This document shows positions 1-4,842 of a stretch of 10,014 nucleotides of DNA, in pieces. How positions within the stretch are numbered: the first letter of the stretch is position 1; each line of letters begins with the position of its first letter. The notes beneath the pieces are model-generated. The model saw only the letters and a program-made list of their open reading frames with translations, was not told the DNA's origin and ran no database searches. Origin of the DNA: Desulfatirhabdium butyrativorans (GTDB lineage: Bacteria; Desulfobacterota; Desulfobacteria; Desulfobacterales; DYRK01); NCBI GenBank assembly GCA_020718785.1, contig DYRK01000183.1, positions 1-10,014 on the forward strand. The letters run 5' to 3'. Position numbers and translations under genes: made by a program.

Positions 1-116
1 ACTACGAATACCTGACGGATACAAGCGAAGCCATGATAAAAATCGCTATGATCGGGCTTATGCTGCGCCGTCTCACAACTAAGACTAAATAGTTTTACTA
101 ATTTTCAAACGCCTTC
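1..116 (+). mobile_element. Right end of an IS5-like insertion sequence
   Basis: After the transposase stop, the sequence ttttcaaacgccttc (102-116) resembles the right terminal repeat of IS1031/IS427-type elements, whose ends read outward as G-A-N-N-N-N-G-T-T-T-G-A-A-A-A. The next three bases, taa (117-119), fit the TNA target duplication typical of that group. The left end lies outside the window, so the inverted repeat and the duplication cannot be confirmed here; the exact boundary is inferred. Confidence 0.5.
3..92 (+). CDS. IS5-family transposase, C-terminal end (partial)
   Basis: The window opens inside a plus-strand reading frame that encodes 29 residues and ends at a TAG. The visible peptide contains YEYLTDTSEAMIKIAMIGLM followed by LRRL, which I recognise as the usual C-terminus of DDE transposases of the IS5 family (IS1031/IS427-like groups), where the catalytic domain is followed by a Y-E-x-L-x-x-(T/S)-S-E-A-M-I motif. 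The 5' part, including the catalytic Asp and Glu residues, lies outside the window, so whether the element is intact cannot be judged. A candidate terminal inverted repeat follows within 25 bp of the stop. The family call comes from memory of the motif, not from a search. Confidence 0.72.
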   Translation, partial: YEYLTDTSEAMIKIAMIGLMLRRLTTKTK

Positions 117-180
117 TAAGATTCTCAATCGCATTGAAAATCTCAAGAGCGGTCATCGTTTTTCTTACCGTATTCATCAT
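85..180 (-). pseudogene. Small minus-strand gene, 3' part apparently replaced by the IS
   Basis: A 31-codon frame begins at ATG (180) with a strong GGAGG ribosome binding site (186-190) at 5-nt spacing; a second in-frame ATG follows at once. It starts MMNTVRKTMTALEIFNAIEN, an amphipathic helical peptide I do not recognise. From about codon 22 onward the frame lies inside the proposed IS terminus, and its stop (85-87) overlaps the transposase 3' end. The simplest reading is a gene that lost its 3' part when the IS inserted. It could also be a genuine tiny protein, since the Shine-Dalgarno is good, or be fortuitous. The original length is unknown. Confidence 0.4.
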
Positions 181-185
181 AATAA

Positions 186-190
186 CCTCC
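186..190 (-). promoter_or_regulatory. Ribosome binding site of the IS-truncated small gene
   Basis: GGAGG on the minus strand lies five bases before the ATG at 180. It is the main reason to regard the short frame at 85-180 as the start of a real gene. Confidence 0.5.
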
Positions 191-220
191 GGGTTTCCCC
201 TACAATAAAATTACGTCTTC

Positions 221-250
221 GCAGGTTGGGTTGAGGTACGAAACCCGACA
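221..250. repeat. Short dispersed hairpin repeat (GGGTT-AGGTACGA-AACCC type)
   Basis: The segment gggttgaggtacgaaaccc (228-246) has 5-bp complementary arms (gggtt/aaccc) around the conserved-looking centre gaggtacga, preceded by gcaggtt. Closely similar copies of this motif are, from memory, common as dispersed repeats in Desulfobacterota and cyanobacterial genomes. Only one copy is in the window, so its repeat nature rests on recollection. Confidence 0.4.
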
Positions 251-295
251 CATCATGAGGGCAATCCGTACATCGCATGGTCTGAACTGAACCTC

Positions 296-728
296 TTAAT
301 CCTCGAATCTAAAATACCCAAGAACTTTTTTAAAAACTGATAAATCTTCTATAAACCGTTCTTTATCAGTCGTAAAAGTAATGATATATGCCATTTTTTT
401 CCGTATAAGATAGACTTGCATTTGTGTAAAAGTAGCCTCGGAGAATGGGAAACTATAAATTCTTTGGAATGCATCATAACCGGCTATTTTGATTATCCCT
501 TCATCCAAAAGCTTCAATACCTTTTGCTTCAATTGCTTCCATTAGCCCTTCTAATTGCTCATAGGCAAAATCTTCGACATTTTGTTCAGTTTCAAGTTCT
601 TCTTTCAATACAATAATACTCGGTCCAATATTCTCTTCAGGTGCAGGACCTTGCAGGAAAACTTCTGTCATATCCTGCCAGCCTTCCGGTAATCCTATTG
701 AAAATTCATTATGCCTTAATATTTTCAT
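296..728 (-). pseudogene. DUF1795/DcrB-like protein (EagR-type chaperone candidate), frameshifted
   Basis: Two overlapping minus-strand frames together make one DUF1795-type protein of about 143 residues. The N-terminal half (501-728) starts MKILRHNEFSIGLPEGWQD, the usual 'x-F-x-L-P-x-G-W-x-D' opening of the family. The C-terminal half (296 to about 532) contains YDAFQRIYSF, FTQMQVYLIRKKMAYIITFT and ends LGYFRFED, matching the family's final strands and its 'F..F' terminus. The join requires loss of one base near 505-525: removing one base from either four-base homopolymer, aaaa (507-510) or tttt (522-525), restores the frame. The ATG at 728 has an AAAGGA site (734-739) at 5-nt spacing. DUF1795 proteins next to PAAR/VgrG genes are known as EagR chaperones that protect the membrane segments of prePAAR effectors. 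The effector upstream has no obvious prePAAR motif, so the exact job here is open. The frameshift may be real decay or a sequence error. Confidence 0.7.
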
Positions 729-733
729 AACTG

Positions 734-739
734 TCCTTT
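734..739 (-). promoter_or_regulatory. Ribosome binding site of the DUF1795 gene
   Basis: AAAGGA on the minus strand lies five bases before the ATG at 728. It lies in the 69-nt gap after the PAAR-effector stop, which suggests independent translation initiation within the same transcript. Confidence 0.5.
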
Positions 740-797
740 ACAATAAAAAATATTTCTTTCAACGAGTTAATACTACAAAGAATTGTAGAAAATTATT

Positions 798-1616
798 TTA
801 ACCACCGCCATCTCCTACAAAAACATTTGAACTTCCCTCAATCAGTTTTCCTTCCCCTCCACAATGCTCAGTCTTATCATTTTTACGATGTGCAGGTTTA
901 CCATTTATAAAAACTGTATCACTTCCTTTTTTCGCAACCCATGTATTCGGTCCGCAACAAGCAGAATGAATCCCCCTATCATCTACTCTCAAAGCTGGAA
1001 GACTATTTACAAAGACATTTGAAGAACCTTGAACCGCCGGTCCCTTGACCGAATGTGTGCAAGCTGGACATCCATGGCTATCCCCTAATCGTCCTTGTGA
1101 TTTTTCAGACTTGGAAACACTTTCTTTGTCTTTACAAAGACAATAGTAGCGACGAGGCTTTGTTAATATATTTTTTATCCATGCTAACCGTCCAAATACA
1201 CGCAGCGCCAGATAATATCCACTTGCGGCAAAAAGACAGAATTTTTTTTGAGAACTTTCTTTACAACTACAACAAGCTTTAAACATAGCGTCACGCATCT
1301 GATCGTCACAAAATTTTCTTGTCTTAGTTCTCCGTTGATAGCATTCGTCATGTATATCACAGGCACCTGTTTTGTCCATCTTCGAAAACGGAGCACAACC
1401 AGATGGATTGTTTTTATCGAATATCCATCTGGGAATGGGAGCACTACATCCATCATAATCAAATTTTTGAAGACGTTCACATCCTTCAGGGCAGCTACAG
1501 TCCTTTCCAACTTCTTTACATTCATGACCTTCGGGACAACAGATGTTTTTATCTTGAACAAGTGTATATCCGGACGGACACTTACCGCATATAGGGGGAA
1601 TTATTTTAGATGACAT
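798..1616 (-). CDS. Phospholipase A2-like domain fused to C-terminal PAAR spike tip (putative secreted effector)
   Basis: This 272-aa protein has three parts. Residues 1-46 are Cys-rich, with C10, C13, C26, C27, C33, C40, C42 and C46. Residues about 53-145 look like a secretory-type phospholipase A2 fold: YDGCSAPIP (54-62), then GACDIHDECY (84-93) with the His89-Asp90 catalytic pair and flanking cysteines, CDDQMRDAMFKAC (103-115) and CLFAASGYYLALRVFG (127-142). This order matches bacterial and group XII-like PLA2 proteins, which hydrolyse the sn-2 ester of phospholipids. Residues about 176-268 are a PAAR domain: GRLGDSHGCPAC, three GSxxVF(V/I) strands (198-203, 231-237, 261-267), PALR/PAHR turns and CCGPNTW. 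PAAR domains cap VgrG spikes in T6SS. It has 24 cysteines in all and no signal peptide. It lies 46 nt after the VgrG-like gene and 69 nt before the DUF1795 gene. The role as an antibacterial or anti-host lipase effector is inference; no obvious immunity gene is seen. Confidence 0.8.
   Translation of the reverse strand: MSSKIIPPICGKCPSGYTLVQDKNICCPEGHECKEVGKDCSCPEGCERLQKFDYDGCSAPIPRWIFDKNNPSGCAPFSKMDKTGACDIHDECYQRRTKTRKFCDDQMRDAMFKACCSCKESSQKKFCLFAASGYYLALRVFGRLAWIKNILTKPRRYYCLCKDKESVSKSEKSQGRLGDSHGCPACTHSVKGPAVQGSSNVFVNSLPALRVDDRGIHSACCGPNTWVAKKGSDTVFINGKPAHRKNDKTEHCGGEGKLIEGSSNVFVGDGGG
1083..1100 (-). repeat. PAAR-domain start copy of the 18-bp direct repeat
   Basis: These bases encode residues 173-178 (SQGRLG) of the PAAR effector. 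They are the partner of the near-identical copy at 1629-1646, about 546 bp away, and mark the likely junction between the toxin part and the PAAR part. Confidence 0.55.
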
Positions 1617-1628
1617 AAAGATTTATTT

Positions 1629-1646
1629 CCCTAATCGTTCTTGTGA
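1629..1646 (-). repeat. Relict of a PAAR-gene start in the VgrG-PAAR intergenic gap
   Basis: On the minus strand the 18 bases tcacaagaacgattaggg match 17 of 18 bases of the start of the PAAR domain inside the downstream gene (1083-1100), where they encode SQGRLG in frame. Here, preceded by ATA CCG, they would read IPSQERLGK then TAA. If ATA were ATG, this would be a typical PAAR-protein N-terminus (MPSQERLG...). It looks like the remnant of the original PAAR gene start. Confidence 0.55.
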
Positions 1647-1662
1647 CGGTATAACAACCGAT

Positions 1663-2679
1663 TTATGGATTAAGATGTATTTTAGAGCCTTTGATAATTA
1701 TCTCTCCATCCGCCTCAATGGTCAAATCCCCTCCCACCTTCAACGTACAATTCCCGCCTATCTTTTTATCAGAATTACCTGTAATTGCTGTTAGTTCATT
1801 CAGAAGAACAGCTTTTTGGCAATTGCCTTGAATCATTTTTGTCGAGTTCCCTATAACTGTTTTCATAAAAAAACCCATCACCATATTTGTAACACTTCCT
1901 TTTACAGTTTCAATAAGATTCTTGCCGATAGAAACTGATTTGTTGTTTTCAACCACTTCATTCTTATCTTTCTGGGCATGGGTGAAAAATTCTTCTTTGT
2001 TTTTCGTATCATCAAACCGAATCTCATTCCCGGCTTTTCCCTTGAGTGTGGAAATGGTTTTCATGGTGCTGATATTTTTACTGCCCGGCAGACTATACGG
2101 CACAGTCAGGGCGTTATAAACCGTTCCCGTAATCAGAGGGCGATCCGGGTCTCCTTCTAAAAAACTGACAATCACCTCTGTACCGATACGCGGGATAAAC
2201 AGGGTTCCCCATCCTTTGCCTGCCCATGTCTGCGTCACCCGCACCCAGCAGGAACTGTTTTCATCTCTTTTCCCTTCCTGATCCCAGTGAAACTGAACCT
2301 TGACGCGACCGTACTGATCGGTCCAGATTTCTTCGCCTTTTTTGCCTGCCACAATCGCAGTCTGAGTTCCGGGAATTTTCGGCTTGGAAGTTGTCCGCGG
2401 GGGACGGAACGGCACATCCGAGGGAAATGCCTCGAACAGATTGATATATTTGTCCTGATCCGCATGGACGGAGAGATTTCTCAGAACATAGCCGCGGTTC
2501 ATATCATCGCGGTCATGTTCTTTCAGATCGAATTTGTATCCTGCAATACAACTGTTGCAATATTTTGATCTGATAGACTCCTCAAAGACCGAAGAACCCT
2601 GTGCAACTGCCTGTGTGCAGACAGATATACTCCCTATAAGCACAATAAAATATTTTTTGTATTTTTTTAAAAAAAACAT
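1663..2679 (-). CDS. Truncated VgrG-like spike protein with N-terminal signal peptide
   Basis: This 338-aa protein contains only the distal part of VgrG. Residues about 41-66 (SCIAGYKFDLKEHDRDDMNR) match the end of the gp27-like module. Residues 98-190 are the gp5-like OB-fold with the hallmark stretches TDQYGRVKVQFHWDQEGKRD (120-139), SCWVRVTQTWAGKGWG (143-158), IPRIGTEVIVSFLEGDPDRP (162-181) and ITGTVYNA. Residues 216-338 are the beta-helical needle, with NEIRFDD and repeated G-N/V-G strands. Typical VgrGs are 600 aa or more, so about 300 N-terminal residues are absent. In their place is MFFLKKYKKYFIVLIGSISV (1-20) running to AVAQ, a textbook Sec signal with a likely cut after Ala26. The upstream gene ends 15 nt before this ATG, so no hidden N-terminal part lies in another frame. 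It probably shares a transcript with its neighbours and precedes the PAAR gene, as VgrG genes usually do. Export of a VgrG by Sec would be unusual; function is uncertain. Confidence 0.85.
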   Translation of the reverse strand: MFFLKKYKKYFIVLIGSISVCTQAVAQGSSVFEESIRSKYCNSCIAGYKFDLKEHDRDDMNRGYVLRNLSVHADQDKYINLFEAFPSDVPFRPPRTTSKPKIPGTQTAIVAGKKGEEIWTDQYGRVKVQFHWDQEGKRDENSSCWVRVTQTWAGKGWGTLFIPRIGTEVIVSFLEGDPDRPLITGTVYNALTVPYSLPGSKNISTMKTISTLKGKAGNEIRFDDTKNKEEFFTHAQKDKNEVVENNKSVSIGKNLIETVKGSVTNMVMGFFMKTVIGNSTKMIQGNCQKAVLLNELTAITGNSDKKIGGNCTLKVGGDLTIEADGEIIIKGSKIHLNP

Positions 2680-2694
2680 ATCACTGAAAACAGA

Positions 2695-4842
2695 TTAGTT
2701 TCTTATCAGATTAAGGAGTTCCGCTTCTTTCTCTATCCGCATCTTCTTCAATCTATCTTTAGGAAAGCGTGGTAGTTCAATATCAGGATATTCCATGTAA
2801 AGAGATTCTGTTTCTCTCAGTATATCAATAAATTCTTTGATAACAGGAATCAATTCCTTACTATTTCCGCTATTTTTGACTCCATCATATTTTGAAATAG
2901 CAAGAGGAAGTCTTCTTCGGATACTGTCCACCCTTTGCTTCAGATTTCCGTCCACGCCTGCAGCCGGACGCGTTGTCGTAGTTGTCGTCGTTGTCGGACG
3001 AGTTGTGGTCGTTGTCACACGCGTTGTCGTAGTCGTCGGACGCATTACGGTTGTCGTTGTCAAACGTAGGGTCGTCGTAGGCTTCGGAACCGAAGTCGTA
3101 GTCGTCTGCCGTACAGTTGTCGTAGTGGTCGGCGGATTTTCAGCGTCTGTCAACCGATTTTGTACGAGGCTGATTTCTCTTTCCATGTTTCTGTCCCTGA
3201 AAACCGTCCGCGCATATTCGGCAACGGTCAGATACTGTGTGTAATTTCCGACAGCGTTGTTATATTTATTTTGATTAAAGGCTTTATCTCCCAATCCTTT
3301 ATATTTTCTCATGATTTCCCGAATATTCGATTTTGCCTCGGAATTTTGAGAATCCATCCCCAATATTTCTTTGCACAGATCAAAAGCATTTTCCCTTTCC
3401 GGAGGCATAAGACGCCCCGACTTCAGGCTTCTTTTCGCTTTCTCCGACAATTGCCTTATTCTTTTTTCTTCAGGCGGGATTGTCGTAGGCGTAACAGGCA
3501 AAGTGGTTGAAGTCGTTGTCGGCGGAACAACCGCTGTCGAACTCGTTGTCGGCAATAAAATACTCGTCGTAACGATACTCGTTGATGAGGTTGAAGATGT
3601 TGCTGTCGAACTTGTCGTAGCAGCCAGCGGCGGTTTGCCTGTTCCGTATTTGCAATTAAGCTTTGTCAATTCTTCTGACAGTTTCTCTGCCTCATTCGGA
3701 GATTTGACTTCATCTGACTGCTTTTCGATTTCTTTCAGATTATTAAGCCCTTCTTCCGCTTTCTTGTGCAAAGCCAGAGAATCCGATTTTTCAGCATTTT
3801 CCTTCATCTCAACAAAACACTGATTCAACTCCGCGATACGATCTTTCAATTTCTGTTTTTCAAGCCGGAACTTCACCGGCTCTCTTATATCTTCCAATTC
3901 TTTTAAAAGATCATCTGTTTTAATCCCCTTATTTTTCAGGGGGGTTAGACGAGATTTCAACTTTTCCAATGTATTGAGCAATGTCTCCGGTTCTGAGGAT
4001 TCCTGCTGAGATGCTGTCTTTTTCAGTTCCTCTTCTATTTCCCCAAGTTCTTTCAGACCATTCAAGCGGGCTTTCAATTCTTTGATCAGATTCGACAGAT
4101 TCTCTGCCCGGTTTTTCACCCACTCTCTTTCTTTCAAAGGTGTCAAACGAGATTCCAGATCATCCGATTTTTTAAGGCATTCCTGTAGATTGCATCCTTT
4201 CGGCTGTTCCACATTTTTTTTCAGACTTGCCGATTCGTTTTCTATTTCCGACAATGCCTTGAAATCGTCGGATCGGGCTTCCGCAGTCTCAATTGCTTTC
4301 AGTTTCTTCTCTATGCTGTCTTTCGAAATATCGGGACAATTTTTATTTTTCAGATCATTCAGACGTTCTTTCAGTTTTTTCAGATCATCCGATGATATCT
4401 CAGAATCCGGTTTGACGCTTTGTATGCTATCCCATTCGGTACCGGCTTTCTGACAAGTCTTTTTTTTCTGCCATTCTGAAACATTAAGGCTTATACTGGC
4501 TCCGCCTCTTCTTCCTTTGCTGTCTGTCACAATGACAGAGACGGTCTGTGTTATATTTTCCTCTGTCTTGGGCAGAACATAAAAAGCCTCTGAATTTCCG
4601 CTGCTTTCAAGCCTATCCCGAAACTTCATGTCGCCGTAATCAAGAAGCCATGAAAAAGTCAAATCCTTTTGAGGGGATTCGGCTTTTATTATAATTTTAT
4701 CCGGATCGGTTCCGAGAAGAATCTTCAACGTAACCGGAGGTTTTTCATCCCCCTGAGCATATCCCTTGTTCGGTATCATTAAGATACAACCGAAAACAAT
4801 GATACTCAAAACAAGCAAGAGCCATTTATATCTCTGTGACAT
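2695..4842 (-). CDS. Exported coiled-coil protein with PKD/Ig-like domain, Thr-rich linkers and a TPR-like segment
   Basis: I do not recognise this 715-aa protein as a named family. Residues 1-30 form a signal peptide (hydrophobic WLLLVLSIIVFGCILMI, likely cut near GYAQ). Residues about 35-122 look like a PKD/Ig-like beta domain (TFSWLLDYGD, VSVIVTDSKGRRG). Residues about 150-395 are charged helical coiled coil with a recurring motif: ERLNDLKNK (159), SRLTPLKER (231), ARLNGLKEL (258), SRLTPLKNK (297). Residues 404-456 and 570-627 are Ser/Thr/Pro-rich linkers. Between them, about 458-560 resembles a TPR-type helical repeat (AFDLCKEILGMDSQNSEAK, then GDKAFNQNKYNNAVGNYTQY). A helical C-terminal domain of about 85 residues follows. 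The ATG overlaps the kinase stop as TAATG, which implies translational coupling. An envelope scaffold or partner of the kinase sensor is a reasonable inference, but no reaction can be assigned. Confidence 0.8.
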   Translation of the reverse strand: MSQRYKWLLLVLSIIVFGCILMIPNKGYAQGDEKPPVTLKILLGTDPDKIIIKAESPQKDLTFSWLLDYGDMKFRDRLESSGNSEAFYVLPKTEENITQTVSVIVTDSKGRRGGASISLNVSEWQKKKTCQKAGTEWDSIQSVKPDSEISSDDLKKLKERLNDLKNKNCPDISKDSIEKKLKAIETAEARSDDFKALSEIENESASLKKNVEQPKGCNLQECLKKSDDLESRLTPLKEREWVKNRAENLSNLIKELKARLNGLKELGEIEEELKKTASQQESSEPETLLNTLEKLKSRLTPLKNKGIKTDDLLKELEDIREPVKFRLEKQKLKDRIAELNQCFVEMKENAEKSDSLALHKKAEEGLNNLKEIEKQSDEVKSPNEAEKLSEELTKLNCKYGTGKPPLAATTSSTATSSTSSTSIVTTSILLPTTSSTAVVPPTTTSTTLPVTPTTIPPEEKRIRQLSEKAKRSLKSGRLMPPERENAFDLCKEILGMDSQNSEAKSNIREIMRKYKGLGDKAFNQNKYNNAVGNYTQYLTVAEYARTVFRDRNMEREISLVQNRLTDAENPPTTTTTVRQTTTTSVPKPTTTLRLTTTTVMRPTTTTTRVTTTTTRPTTTTTTTTRPAAGVDGNLKQRVDSIRRRLPLAISKYDGVKNSGNSKELIPVIKEFIDILRETESLYMEYPDIELPRFPKDRLKKMRIEKEAELLNLIRN
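2962..3135 (-). repeat. Thr-rich low-complexity coding repeat (second linker)
   Basis: This stretch encodes residues 570-627 of the coiled-coil protein, built of runs of four to eight Thr separated by RP, RV, RL, SVPKP and similar spacers. On the plus strand it reads as repeated gt(c/t)gt(c/t)g units. The last Thr block is eight long. Confidence 0.85.
3475..3633 (-). repeat. Ser/Thr/Pro-rich low-complexity coding repeat (first linker)
   Basis: This stretch encodes residues 404-456 of the coiled-coil protein, with blocks such as TTSSTATSSTSSTS, PTTSSTAV and PTTTSTTLPVTPTTIPP. It separates the coiled coil from the TPR-like part and is probably an extended, flexible, possibly glycosylated linker. 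Confidence 0.8.

Noticed and set aside
773..788. Small hairpin ctacaa-agaa-ttgtag between the PAAR effector and the DUF1795 gene
   Set aside because: The stem is only 6 bp and AT-rich and is not followed by a T-run on the minus strand, so a terminator call is not supported.
798..1616. Interpretation of the PLA2-like region as a prePAAR/transmembrane effector needing EagR
   Set aside because: The hydrophobic stretch FCLFAASGYYLALRVFG matches the C-terminal helix pattern of PLA2 proteins rather than a pair of membrane helices, and no prePAAR motif is visible at the N-terminus.
2837..3244. Plus-strand frame of Val-rich translation opposite the Thr-rich linker
   Set aside because: It is the antisense image of the Thr codon runs (ACN/NGT), with no ribosome site or domain; the minus-strand protein explains the sequence.
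2962..3633. CRISPR-like or minisatellite reading of the gtcgtcgtt-rich stretches
   Set aside because: There is no constant repeat/spacer structure. The periodicity follows Thr/Ser codons in frame within one large gene.
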